64,000 bases of DNA from Paenibacillus alginolyticus DSM 5050 = NBRC 15375 (GTDB taxonomy: Bacteria > Bacillota > Bacilli > Paenibacillales > NBRC-103111). This document shows, piece by piece, positions 9,585 to 18,111 of the stretch. The stretch's first letter is position 1. Each line of letters opens with the position of its first letter. The stretch lies in contig NZ_AUGY01000015.1 of assembly GCF_000422905.1 (NCBI RefSeq), positions 1 through 64,000 on the forward strand, read 5' to 3'. The notes under the pieces are model-generated. The model was not told where the DNA came from. It saw only the letters and a list, made by a program, of their open reading frames with translations, and searched no databases. The translations under genes and the position numbers were made by a program.

Positions 9585-10910
9585 ATGCGCCCAGGATACG
9601 GAATGTTCCAACAGCAAGCTGCGAAAATGCGATTGACTCCGCAACTGCGAAAAGCAATAACGATTCTCAAGCTCTCGACCCCGGAATTACTGGAGGCAGT
9701 CCAGCAGGAGATGAATGATAACCCGATATTGGAATTCTCCGGAAACGAATGGGATGCTTATACTACCACTTATAAATTTCAGAGTGCAATAGGCAGGCGT
9801 GACCAGATCTATGACCCCTTACAACACGCCTCATCGAACGAGGAATCCCTGGAAAGGCATTTAAAGGAACAGTTGAGCTTTGTAAAAAAGATCTCGCCAT
9901 CCATTCGTAAAATGGTTGCGTTTATGATCGGAAATCTGGACAATAATGGCTATCTAGGGCCTTCTTTGCATGAAATTTCTGATGTATGTAAGGTCGATCT
10001 TGCTCAAGCGGAACTTGCGTTAAGAATCTTGCAGGGCTTTGATCCCATCGGTATCGGAGCTAGAAATTTAAGAGAATGTTTGCTTCTACAGGTCCAGTCC
10101 TTGTCAGAATGCTTTCCGTTAGTCTCCTTATTAATTCGTAATCATCTGAAGGATGTTGCTGATTACCGCATCCATAAGTTGTCGACGATACTGCAAGTGA
10201 CCTCTCAAGAAATTCAGGCTGCGATCGATGTGATCAAAGAATTGAATCCTAGACCCGGCTCAGCCTATCACATAGAAGCTGTTCATTATATTATCCCCGA
10301 GGTTATCATCGAAAAGACAGGTGAACAGCTCGTTGTGCTGATTCATCAAGCAGCGTCGCCCCGCCTATCGGTTAATGGGTATTACCAGCGAATGGGGAAA
10401 GAGAGTAGTAACTATAACGAAGCAGCCAAGTTCCTCTCTGTTAAATTAAATTCAGCAATGTTTTTCTTAAAGTGTTTGGAACAAAGACGAAAGACCATAT
10501 TCCGCGTAGCACAAGCCATTGTGGAGGAACAGACCGAGTTTTTTTGGAAAGGTGCATCTTTTCTGAAACCTATGACGTTGAAGCATATTGCGGATAAATT
10601 GGGCGTGCATGAATCAACGGTAAGCCGCGCGACAGTTGGCAAATATGCTCAAACACCATGGGGCATATTCGAGCTGAAGCACTTCTTTCCCTCTGGTTTA
10701 CTTAAGGAAACAGGAGATTCAGCATCCTCGGAGCATATAAAAGCAAGAATAAAGGAATGGATCCAAAGGGAAAACATCGCCAAGCCTTACTCTGACCAGA
10801 AGCTAACAGAGCTAATGATCCAGGAAGGCATTCAAATTTCTCGCCGTACGGTAACTAAATATCGGGAGGAGTTAGGCATTTCTTCTTCACTGAGAAGGAA
10901 ACGCATATAG
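9585..10910 (+). CDS. rpoN: RNA polymerase sigma-54 factor RpoN (SigL)
   Basis: About 441 residues. The N-terminal Gln/Leu-rich activator-interacting region (QQQAAKMRLTPQLRKAITILKLSTPEL) is followed by the core-binding region, a helix-turn-helix (LGVHESTVSRAT) and the RpoN box (SRRTVTKYRE). These regions recognise -24/-12 promoters and need an AAA+ activator for open-complex formation. GTG 9576, ATG 9579 and ATG 9585 are in frame; only 9585 is well spaced (8 bases) from AAGGGG. It sits beside three -24/-12 promoters and an activator gene, and it converges on ablB with an 18-base gap. Confidence 0.95.
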   Translation: MRPGYGMFQQQAAKMRLTPQLRKAITILKLSTPELLEAVQQEMNDNPILEFSGNEWDAYTTTYKFQSAIGRRDQIYDPLQHASSNEESLERHLKEQLSFVKKISPSIRKMVAFMIGNLDNNGYLGPSLHEISDVCKVDLAQAELALRILQGFDPIGIGARNLRECLLLQVQSLSECFPLVSLLIRNHLKDVADYRIHKLSTILQVTSQEIQAAIDVIKELNPRPGSAYHIEAVHYIIPEVIIEKTGEQLVVLIHQAASPRLSVNGYYQRMGKESSNYNEAAKFLSVKLNSAMFFLKCLEQRRKTIFRVAQAIVEEQTEFFWKGASFLKPMTLKHIADKLGVHESTVSRATVGKYAQTPWGIFELKHFFPSGLLKETGDSASSEHIKARIKEWIQRENIAKPYSDQKLTELMIQEGIQISRRTVTKYREELGISSSLRRKRI

Positions 10911-10928
10911 ATACTATGGGGGTCACAA

Positions 10929-11786
10929 TCACTTCAACATTTTGCACCACAAATTCATGTCCTCAAATTTGTCGTAAATATCACAATTTTTCGTTAGTCT
11001 GCCATAATATCGGTACCCCATCTGAAAGAATACGGCATTCATACCGAAAGATAGAGCTCTAGATAACGAGTAAGCGCAAGTGATGTTTCGCGCAATTAAT
11101 TCATCTTCCAAAGCATGCATAAGCAGTCTCATGAGTCCTTGATTCCGATAGGCAGGGAGTGTGGCGCAATCCGTCATTTCCGCATTAGCGTAAACCGTAT
11201 TGATCTCTGCGGATGCGGCGCTAATCAGTTGCTGCGGCGATTCTATCAGATAATAAACCGTACCCTCCCGCATGGTTTTTTTGACATACTCAGGTTCATT
11301 CATAGGTGTCGGGTACGTTTGAAATATTTGATCATATAAAAGAGAAAGCTGCTCAGCATCCTCCATCCTTGCTATACGCAGTATACATTGTTCCGGAACT
11401 AAGGGCCGATCTGGCTTGAGGGGAAGAGCGAGCACTTGCTTTAATATGTGATCTTCCTCTATCCAATAATCGCTAGTCCGCCGCTCAAGATCATCGTAGA
11501 GAGCCATACAGTAAGCGTCGCCACCGTTGAAATATCCTTTATAAATTCCCTCCAGCATGCAGCCTTTGGATAGAAAGGTTTGCCAATCATCCTCCCTCGA
11601 TTTAATAAACATTTTGGTCAAAGCATGGGCTTTGGCAATTTCGACAATTCGCTTGCAGATGGCATCCGCATTTCCTAGATAATCATCTACTCGAAGCCTC
11701 TTGTTCAAGAAATCAAGGCAATAGCTTACCGTATATTCGTCGCCATTCTCAACCAGATTTGTATAAGTTGGCAGATTACTTGGCAT
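10929..11786 (-). CDS. ablB: Beta-lysine N6-acetyltransferase AblB (YodP)
   Basis: 285 residues. The C-terminal ~140 residues form a GNAT domain (CATLPAYRNQGLMRLLMHALE) and the N-terminal part matches YodP/AblB (DYLGNADAICKRIVEIAKAHALTKMFIKSREDD). It acetylates the side-chain amine of L-beta-lysine made by KamA, giving N6-acetyl-beta-lysine, a compatible solute in some archaea and bacilli and here probably a catabolic intermediate. ATG 11786 follows AGAAAGGGGAATACCCC. A perfect sigma-54 promoter lies 44 bases upstream on this strand. In B. subtilis yodP is joined to kamA; here it is separate and divergent from yokU-yodT. Confidence 0.9.
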   Translation of the reverse strand: MPSNLPTYTNLVENGDEYTVSYCLDFLNKRLRVDDYLGNADAICKRIVEIAKAHALTKMFIKSREDDWQTFLSKGCMLEGIYKGYFNGGDAYCMALYDDLERRTSDYWIEEDHILKQVLALPLKPDRPLVPEQCILRIARMEDAEQLSLLYDQIFQTYPTPMNEPEYVKKTMREGTVYYLIESPQQLISAASAEINTVYANAEMTDCATLPAYRNQGLMRLLMHALEDELIARNITCAYSLSRALSFGMNAVFFQMGYRYYGRLTKNCDIYDKFEDMNLWCKMLK

Positions 11787-11829
11787 GGGGTATTCCCCTT
11801 TCTCCCTAAAATAGTTCCATCCAGGTATG

Positions 11830-11846
11830 TGCAAAAATAGTGCCAA
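11830..11846 (-). promoter_or_regulatory. Sigma-54 promoter of ablB
   Basis: On the minus strand TTGGCACTATTTTTGCA matches the TTGGCAC-N5-TTGCA consensus exactly, with -24 GG and -12 GC 12 positions apart. Confidence 0.9.
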
Positions 11847-11995
11847 CTGCAAAACGAGATCATGCTTTGTGCTGCAAGCGTGCAATACGTGTGAATTCTA
11901 ATTTTTGCTGCCAAAAATATAGCAACTGCCAAATAATTGGCGGCTTTTCCCACAATAACCGACCCTGCAGCAGTTTAGTTGCCTACTTCAAAAAG
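11847..11995. promoter_or_regulatory. Shared upstream region with candidate activator sites
   Basis: The 149 bases between the two divergent sigma-54 promoters hold several short inverted repeats: GCCAAATAATTGGC at 11928-11941, TTGCT (11904-11908) paired with AGCAA (11921-11925), and repeated TTGCA/TGCAA words at 11848-11885. Sigma-54 activators bind paired sites 80-150 bp upstream of promoters, so one set could serve both genes. Which element is the true site cannot be decided from one copy. Confidence 0.5.
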
Positions 11996-12012
11996 TTGGC
12001 ATTTATTTTGCT
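11996..12012 (+). promoter_or_regulatory. Sigma-54 promoter of the yokU-yodTSRQ operon
   Basis: TTGGCATTTATTTTGCT has GG at 11998-11999 and GC at 12010-12011, the exact spacing for sigma-54. It lies 73 bases before the yokU ATG. Confidence 0.85.
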
Positions 12013-12084
12013 TAATAATCAGACAGCGATAAGAAGGTTCTATATACATCACTTTGTGGGATACATGGAGGAGGATGGATGCAT

Positions 12085-12348
12085 ATGAAATGCATATGGT
12101 GTGAGACGGAGGATATTCGTGAAAGTGTGAAAGATTGCTACTGGATCATGCCGGATGGGAGAGTGTCGGTTCAGATTTTGGAAGTCCCGGCTATTGAATG
12201 CGCCAACTGCCGTACTTACGTATTGGAGAGCACCGCGCAGCAAATTGAAGAGACACTTTACTGGCATGATGTATCCGCGTTAGGTACTGCATTCAGCTAT
12301 GAAGATCTGTTGAAGGCTCCTCGAGTTAAGAATATGTTTCTAAAATAA
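12085..12348 (+). CDS. yokU: YokU-family zinc-finger protein
   Basis: 87 residues with two CxxC pairs (MKCIWCETE and IECANCRTYV) forming one zinc knuckle, as in YgiT/YokU proteins, then an acidic helical tail. ATG 12085 is chosen because GGAGGAGG ends 10 bases earlier; ATG 12079 is too close. It is the first gene of the sigma-54-driven operon and lies 34 bases before yodT. YokU sits next to kamA in Bacillus too. Its function is unknown; some databases call it antitoxin-like because of the zinc finger, but no toxin is adjacent. Confidence 0.8.
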   Translation: MKCIWCETEDIRESVKDCYWIMPDGRVSVQILEVPAIECANCRTYVLESTAQQIEETLYWHDVSALGTAFSYEDLLKAPRVKNMFLK

Positions 12349-12382
12349 AACCATAGCAATGGTTATCAATGGAGGGAGCCTT

Positions 12383-13735
12383 ATGACGCGGGAGCATTTG
12401 ATTAAGCCGGTTTTGGATCACCATTATCCCACCATTCAATATGGAAAAGGCGTTTTTTTGTACGATGATCAAGGCAAAGCCTATATAGACGCTTCCTCGG
12501 GAGCTGTGACAGCCGGAATCGGGCACGGGGTTCAAGAAATCATCGATGCGATGCTGGAGCAGGCGGGCAAGGTCTCTTTTGTCTACCGTTCTCAGTTTAC
12601 CAGTGAACCTGCCGAAAAGCTGGCGAAGAAACTGAGTGATTTGGCGCCTGGCCAAGATTACTGGGCTTTCTTCGTGAACAGCGGATCTGAAGCAACGGAA
12701 ACAGCGATGAAGATTGCCATTCAGCACTGGCAGGAGAAGGGGCGCCAAGGAAAAAATAAAGTTATTTCAAGACGGATGAGCTATCACGGTATCACGATGG
12801 GCGCTCTTTCGATGTCAGGCCATGTACTTAGAAGAAGACGATTTATTCCGTTATTGGAGGACTTTCCGGTCGTCGTTCCACCTTATTGCTACCGCTGTCC
12901 GCTTAACAAAACCTTTCCGGATTGCAAATTGGCGTGTGCGGATGATATGGAAACCGCTATAAAACGGATCGGAGCTGAACATATCGCAGCATTTATTGCT
13001 GAGCCAATCATTGGAGCTGCAGGGGGGGCCATTGTACCGCCCGAAGGATATTACAAGAGGATCAAGGAGATTTGCGATCGGAATGAGATTTTATTTATCG
13101 CCGATGAGGTCATGACAGGCATTGCCCGCACAGGAGCTATGTTCGGTATGCAGCATTATGGCGTCGAACCGGATCTGATTGCTCTAGGAAAAGGCATGAG
13201 CGCCGGATATACGCCAATGGCGGCAGCTTTGGTTAAAGATCATGTGATGGAACCCATTTTGAAAGGCTCCAAAAGCATCATGTCTGGCCATACCTACAGC
13301 GCAAATCCGCAATCAGCGGCAGTTTCACTGGCGGTTCTCGCCTATATTGAAGAACATCAGTTAGTCAGGGCAGTTGAGCTCAAAGGCAGCTATTTGCTGG
13401 GCCAGATGCGCCAAATGGCAGACCAGATCGAGATCGTCGGCGATGTGAGGGGTCAAGGACTTCTTTTGGCTATGGAATTCGTTTCCAATCGGACCAACAA
13501 GCTGCCGTTTCCATCTGAGCTAGGTATCACCTCTCGGATCATCGAAAAATCTTTTCAAAAAGGCCTGCTAGTGTATCCTGCATCAGGCGCGGTGGAAGGG
13601 GTAGGCGATGCCATTATTGTGGCTCCTCCTTTTGTGATTACAGAAGAAGAAATGGATCAGCTCGTGCGGATTTTGGATGAATCCATTCGGGAAGTCATGG
13701 CCCAGGTTACCCGATCCGAATTGGAGGAGAGATGA
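12383..13735 (+). CDS. yodT: Class III PLP aminotransferase YodT
   Basis: 450 residues, fold-type I. It shows the ornithine/GABA aminotransferase pattern: VNSGSEATETAMKIA for cofactor phosphate binding, LFIADEVMTGIARTG for the PLP Asp, and LIALGKGMSAGY with the Schiff-base lysine. A cysteine-rich insert (PPYCYRCPLNKTFPDCKLAC) is notable. In this context it probably transaminates the 3-amino group of N6-acetyl-beta-lysine to a 3-oxo acid. The start follows GGAGGG by 6 bases. It overlaps the next gene at ATGA, showing translational coupling. Confidence 0.88.
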   Translation: MTREHLIKPVLDHHYPTIQYGKGVFLYDDQGKAYIDASSGAVTAGIGHGVQEIIDAMLEQAGKVSFVYRSQFTSEPAEKLAKKLSDLAPGQDYWAFFVNSGSEATETAMKIAIQHWQEKGRQGKNKVISRRMSYHGITMGALSMSGHVLRRRRFIPLLEDFPVVVPPYCYRCPLNKTFPDCKLACADDMETAIKRIGAEHIAAFIAEPIIGAAGGAIVPPEGYYKRIKEICDRNEILFIADEVMTGIARTGAMFGMQHYGVEPDLIALGKGMSAGYTPMAAALVKDHVMEPILKGSKSIMSGHTYSANPQSAAVSLAVLAYIEEHQLVRAVELKGSYLLGQMRQMADQIEIVGDVRGQGLLLAMEFVSNRTNKLPFPSELGITSRIIEKSFQKGLLVYPASGAVEGVGDAIIVAPPFVITEEEMDQLVRILDESIREVMAQVTRSELEER

Positions 13736-14463
13736 TGGTGTCACGTGAGAATTCACATGCGGTCGTAGAAGGAAAAGTAAGGACTTTGGAAGATGCGCTT
13801 CATGAAATCACAGATGGTTGTACGTTGATGTATGGCGGGTTCGGCGGTATTGGAACGCCCCCAACGTTGATTGAAGGTATTTTGCAAAAAGGAATAAAAG
13901 ATCTAACGATCGTTGGGAATGATACCGGGTTTCCGCATATCGGCATTGGTCGCTTAGTCACAGCAGGCAGAGTAAAGAAAGTGATAGCCTCCCATATCGG
14001 CTCCAACCCGAACGCCGGCCAAAGGATGGAGGATGGCACTATGGAGGTGGTATTTTACCCGCAAGGAACGCTAGCTGAGAAAATTCGGGCGGGCGGCGTA
14101 GGTCTTGGCGGCATACTTGTGGATGTCGGCGTCGGAACGATTATGGAGCAGGGGAAGTCTACCGTATCCATCGACGAGAAAAAGTATCTGGTGGAGCCTG
14201 CACTGACGGCTGACGTTGCTATTGTTCATGCAAAAAAAGCCGATCCGTTCGGGAATCTTGTCTATGATAAAAGCGGCAGAAATCTGAATCCACTGGTAGC
14301 CATGGCCGGCAAATTTACGATTGCTGAAGTCGATGAAATTGTAGCGCTTGGCGAGTTAGACCCCGAAAACATTGTAACGCCGGGCATTTTCGTAGATATG
14401 GTGATACTCAGCAGAGGGGTGACTTGGGAATGGGTATGGGAAAAGAAACCCGCGTCCGAATAG
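13735..14463 (+). CDS. yodS: 3-oxoacid CoA-transferase, subunit A (YodS)
   Basis: About 242 residues of the family I CoA-transferase alpha subunit: YGGFGGIGTPPTLIEGI at the N-terminus, then GNDTGFP and SHIGSNPNAGQRM. With YodR it would move CoA onto the 3-oxo acid formed by YodT. ATG 13732 overlaps the yodT stop, but 13735 is better spaced from GGAGGAG (13723-13729). The 3' end overlaps yodR by about 34 bases. Confidence 0.88.
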   Translation: MVSRENSHAVVEGKVRTLEDALHEITDGCTLMYGGFGGIGTPPTLIEGILQKGIKDLTIVGNDTGFPHIGIGRLVTAGRVKKVIASHIGSNPNAGQRMEDGTMEVVFYPQGTLAEKIRAGGVGLGGILVDVGVGTIMEQGKSTVSIDEKKYLVEPALTADVAIVHAKKADPFGNLVYDKSGRNLNPLVAMAGKFTIAEVDEIVALGELDPENIVTPGIFVDMVILSRGVTWEWVWEKKPASE

Positions 14464-15092
14464 CAAAGCGGGCTGCGGAGGAATTAAAAGACGGCATGGC
14501 CGTCAATTTAGGAATCGGCATTCCGACGCAGGTTGCAGATTACGTTCCTGAAGGTATCGATGTTGTTTTCCATGCGGAAAATGGAATTCTTAGGGCAGGG
14601 GGTGCCCCGCTTCCGGGGGAAGAAGATGCTTTTCTTTGCAACGCAGGGGGATACCCTGTCACGATTACCGACGGTGCTTCCTACTGCGATAGCAGTATTG
14701 CTTTTGCCATGATTCGTAGAGGATGTATAGATATCACAATACTTGGGGCGCTAGAGGTTAGTGAAAATGGGGATTTGGCCAATTGGATCGTACCAGGGAA
14801 GCGGGTGGCAGGGATCGGAGGGGCGATGGAGCTTGCGCAAAAAGCGAAAAAAGTCATCGTTCTAATGAACCATGTTAACAGGCAGGGAGAATCCAAGGTT
14901 AAAAAGCAGTGTGACTTGCCGCTAACAGCGCGGGCCTGTGTCAAATTGATTATTACGGAAATGGCCGTGATGGAGGTCACTGAACAAGGATTGCTTTTAA
15001 AAGAAATCATGCTTCCTTATACGATAGAGGACGTTGTCAGCCATACGGAAGCTGCATTAATCATTCCGGAGAACGTTGCGTACATTCCATAA
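14430..15092 (+). CDS. yodR: 3-oxoacid CoA-transferase, subunit B (YodR)
   Basis: About 220 residues of the CoA-transferase beta subunit. NLGIGIPTQVADYVP and FHAENGILRAG are visible; the Glu of ENG is the catalytic residue that forms the CoA thioester. GGAPLPGEEDAFLCNAGG is also typical. Start candidates are TTG 14424, ATG 14430 and ATG 14436; GAGGGG at 14413-14418 fits 14430 best. It is translated with subunit A through the overlap. Confidence 0.88.
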   Translation: MGMGKETRVRIAKRAAEELKDGMAVNLGIGIPTQVADYVPEGIDVVFHAENGILRAGGAPLPGEEDAFLCNAGGYPVTITDGASYCDSSIAFAMIRRGCIDITILGALEVSENGDLANWIVPGKRVAGIGGAMELAQKAKKVIVLMNHVNRQGESKVKKQCDLPLTARACVKLIITEMAVMEVTEQGLLLKEIMLPYTIEDVVSHTEAALIIPENVAYIP

Positions 15093-15142
15093 CCGTTGTT
15101 ACAAAGTCGCTTACTCGTGACTAACTGAAGGAGGGAATTCCT

Positions 15143-16432
15143 TTGCCCAATCTGAACGCTGAACTGCAAAAGCAAATTCATGAGTGGATTAGGCTTCATC
15201 GTGAAGACGGAACCGAATTTCTGCAGAAGATGGTCAGAATCCCCAGTACGCAGGGCCATGAGAAGGAGGCTCAGGCCTTAATTGCCGAGAAATTTCGCGA
15301 GTTGAAACTGGACGTTGATGTCTGGGAGCCGGATGGAGAGGCTCTAGAGGCGCATCCTTATTTTTGTTCCCCTAGAAACCGTTTTACGGGCAGTCCCAAT
15401 GTAGTGGGTGTCATGAAAGGGTCCGGAGGGGGACGATCTATCCTCCTTAATGGTCATATTGATGTCGTTCCGGAAGGTAATCGGGATCAATGGCAAGATG
15501 ATCCTTTTGGCGGCAATGTGGTGGACGGTAAGCTGTATGGACGCGGGGCAACAGATATGAAGGGCGGAAACGCTTCGCTTTTTATTGCTGTGGAAGCTAT
15601 TCAGAGTCTTGGCATTAAGTTGAAGGGCGATGTCATTGTTCAAAGCGTTATTGAAGAGGAAAGCGGTGGGGTTGGCACACTGGCTGCGATTGTGAAGGGT
15701 TATCGAGCGGATGCGGCTCTTATTCCGGAGCCTACTAATTTACGTATATTTCCGAAGCAGCAGGGCTCTATGTGGTTCCGTACCCAGGTTAAAGGCCGCT
15801 CGGCACATGGGGGAACCAGGTACGAAGGGGTTAGTGCCATTGAGAAAAGCGTGATCGTACTGCAGCATATCCGGGAGCTTGAGGAGCAACGAAATGCTCG
15901 GATCTCGGATCCTTTGTACGCTCAAAACCCTATTCCTATCCCCATTAATATTGGTGTCATTCAAGGAGGGAATTGGCCTTCATCCGTAGCGGACACCGTA
16001 AAGCTTGAAGGAAGAATGGGTGTTGCACCTGAGGAAAAGCTTGATGAGGCTAAGGAGGAAATGGCGCGATGGATGGAAGGGCTTAAGGGAAAAGATCCTT
16101 GGTTTGAAGAGCATCCGGCAACCGTTGAATGGTTTGGAGCCCGGTGGGTCCCTGGCAGCGTCGATCTAGGTCATGACTTGATGCGGGTTCTGATGGAGCA
16201 ATATCGAGAGGTTAAGCATGAGGAACCAATCATTGAAGCATCGCCATGGGGAACAGACGGAGGTTTGCTCACGCAGCTCGGGGAAACGCCTTGTATTGTT
16301 TTCGGTCCAGGCATCACACAAGTGGCCCACTATCCAAATGAGCATATTGTGCTGGATCATGTATTTCAGGCAGCGGAGATCATCGCATTGACCCTGATTC
16401 ATTGGTGTGGATTTGATGGGATGGAGGCATAG
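15143..16432 (+). CDS. yodQ: M20-family metallo-deacetylase YodQ
   Basis: 429 residues like ArgE/DapE. The dinuclear zinc motifs are present: NGHIDVVPEG, YGRGATDMKGG and IEEESGG with the general-base Glu, followed by SAHGG in the lid domain. It likely removes the N6-acetyl group from an acetylated lysine-derived intermediate. It starts at TTG 15143 with AGGAGGG 8 bases upstream. It is the last gene of the yokU-yodT-yodS-yodR-yodQ operon, 50 bases after yodR, with a terminator downstream. Confidence 0.88.
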   Translation: MPNLNAELQKQIHEWIRLHREDGTEFLQKMVRIPSTQGHEKEAQALIAEKFRELKLDVDVWEPDGEALEAHPYFCSPRNRFTGSPNVVGVMKGSGGGRSILLNGHIDVVPEGNRDQWQDDPFGGNVVDGKLYGRGATDMKGGNASLFIAVEAIQSLGIKLKGDVIVQSVIEEESGGVGTLAAIVKGYRADAALIPEPTNLRIFPKQQGSMWFRTQVKGRSAHGGTRYEGVSAIEKSVIVLQHIRELEEQRNARISDPLYAQNPIPIPINIGVIQGGNWPSSVADTVKLEGRMGVAPEEKLDEAKEEMARWMEGLKGKDPWFEEHPATVEWFGARWVPGSVDLGHDLMRVLMEQYREVKHEEPIIEASPWGTDGGLLTQLGETPCIVFGPGITQVAHYPNEHIVLDHVFQAAEIIALTLIHWCGFDGMEA

Positions 16433-16471
16433 GGAAGGATCAGGAGACGAATTGTTTAGTTATTGAGAATG

Positions 16472-16500
16472 AAAAGGCACCCTATGGGTGCCTTTTGGGT
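16472..16500 (+). terminator. Terminator of the yod operon
   Basis: AAAAGGCACCC / GGGTGCCTTTT with a 3-base loop. Confidence 0.85.
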
Positions 16501-16596
16501 TTTACTTGTGTTGTCGCCCGCCGCTCCAGGAAATCCATCTATTCTACTTGTAACCGCGCTGCTCGGATAACGAAATGAGAATCGAGCAAGATTGCT

Positions 16597-17997
16597 TTAA
16601 TTCTCGGTATTTAGAATACTCTCCGTATCTTCCTTATTCTCCTTCTGCTGTGCTTTCATCAATTTGTCTTTCATTTCATCCCTTTTTGGCCGACGATCCT
16701 TCAACGAAGCGTGCTCCGGCGTTTCTTGATAAATTTTCCTTCTGCCAATTCGGCGCAAATTTTCTGGCACTAGGTTAAATTTTTCATCTTTCATGAGTGC
16801 AATAATACCAGTGCTTTCAGGTTGTTTCTCAATACCGTAGATTTCGTTGAAATATTCGTCTGCACGGCCCGGTACATAGTTTTTCGGCTCGGGATACCCG
16901 ACGATAACACCTTCATAATTACGCAGAATGACCTTATCCTGGCTTTGCGAGATCAAATAATTGGGCTGAAGGGCAATTTTTCCGCCTCCTCCAGGAGCGT
17001 CAACAACGAAGGTAGGTACCGCATAGCCTGAGGTGTGGCCGCGAAGTGATTCGATTATTTCCAAACCTTTGGATACAGGCGCCCGGAAATGACCGATCCC
17101 TTCAGACAGATCGCATTGATAAATATAGTAGGGACGAACGCGTATTTTCACAAGATCGTGCATAAGCTTCTTCATTATATAGATACTGTCGTTAATACCA
17201 GCCAGAATCACGGACTGATTGCCTAAGGGAACTCCGGCATTCGCCAACATTTCACAAGATTTTTTCGCTTCGTCCGTCATTTCCAAAGGATGATTAAAAT
17301 GGGTATTCAGCCAAACCGGGTGGTATTTTTTGATAATGCTGCACAAATGCTCCGTAATCCGCTGCGGGAAAACAACCGGGGCTCTCGTGCCGATACGAAT
17401 GATCTCAACATGAGGAATCGCCCTTAAATTTTTCAAAATATACTCCAAAATATTGTCGTTAATTAAAAGCCCATCCCCGCCAGAAAGCAGTACGTCACGG
17501 ACCTCCGGCGTATTTCGAATATAAGCAATCGCGTCATCCAATTGTTTTTTGGGAACCCCCATGCCTACCTGACCGGAGAAACGGCGGCGAGTGCAGTATC
17601 TGCAATACATGGAGCATTGGTTCGTAACTAGAAATAGCACCCTGTCAGGGTAACGATGAGTTAAACCAGGGGTAGGGGAGTCCTCATCTTCGAAGAGGGG
17701 ATCCTCGAGATCATACTTTGTTTTCAATAATTCGGCGGAAATGGGAACCGACTGCATACGGATCGGGCATCGAGGATCGTCCGGATTCATCAATGATGCG
17801 TAATAGGGAGTAATATTTAAAGGGATGGTCTGAGTTGAAATGCGAACGCCATCTTCTTCCTCGGGGGTTAAATTCACTACTTTCTTCAGATCTTCCAGGG
17901 TACGAATGGTATGTGTCAGCTGCCAAAGCCAATCATTCCACTGTTCATCTGTTACGTTTTTCCATAGTTCAATTTGTTTCCAGTCACGTCGTTCCAT
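16597..17997 (-). CDS. kamA: Lysine 2,3-aminomutase KamA (AblA)
   Basis: 466-residue radical-SAM, PLP-dependent enzyme converting L-lysine to L-beta-lysine. It has the iron-sulfur motif CSMYCRYC (Cys128, Cys132, Cys135), GGDGLL for SAM, and DAPGGGGK with the PLP lysine near 340. The substrate-binding aspartates lie in YQCDLSEG and in the same DAPGGGGK segment. The C-terminal tail is charged. It converges on yodQ, has its own perfect sigma-54 promoter 42 bases upstream, and lies directly downstream of the activator gene's terminator. First step of the locus pathway. Confidence 0.95.
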   Translation of the reverse strand: MERRDWKQIELWKNVTDEQWNDWLWQLTHTIRTLEDLKKVVNLTPEEEDGVRISTQTIPLNITPYYASLMNPDDPRCPIRMQSVPISAELLKTKYDLEDPLFEDEDSPTPGLTHRYPDRVLFLVTNQCSMYCRYCTRRRFSGQVGMGVPKKQLDDAIAYIRNTPEVRDVLLSGGDGLLINDNILEYILKNLRAIPHVEIIRIGTRAPVVFPQRITEHLCSIIKKYHPVWLNTHFNHPLEMTDEAKKSCEMLANAGVPLGNQSVILAGINDSIYIMKKLMHDLVKIRVRPYYIYQCDLSEGIGHFRAPVSKGLEIIESLRGHTSGYAVPTFVVDAPGGGGKIALQPNYLISQSQDKVILRNYEGVIVGYPEPKNYVPGRADEYFNEIYGIEKQPESTGIIALMKDEKFNLVPENLRRIGRRKIYQETPEHASLKDRRPKRDEMKDKLMKAQQKENKEDTESILNTEN

Positions 17998-18038
17998 AAT
18001 TGCACCTCCAGTAATGATGCCTGCTCATAAGTAGTAGA

Positions 18039-18055
18039 TGCAAAAAGCGTGCCAA
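18039..18055 (-). promoter_or_regulatory. Sigma-54 promoter of kamA
   Basis: On the minus strand TTGGCACGCTTTTTGCA is a full consensus -24/-12 element, 42 bases before the kamA ATG. Confidence 0.92.
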
Positions 18056-18073
18056 CATTTCCACACTATTTAA

Positions 18074-18097
18074 CAAAAAAAGACTCCTGTCGGAGTC
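18074..18097 (-). terminator. Terminator of the sigma-54 activator gene
   Basis: On the minus strand GACTCC-GACA-GGAGTC is followed by a run of seven T. It insulates kamA from the upstream gene. Confidence 0.85.
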
Positions 18098-18111
18098 CAG
18101 ACAAACGATTT

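Noticed and set aside
12049..12267. Minus-strand ORF opposite yokU
   Set aside because: It is antisense to a gene with a clear zinc-finger pattern and a strong ribosome site, and the translated sequence has no family likeness.
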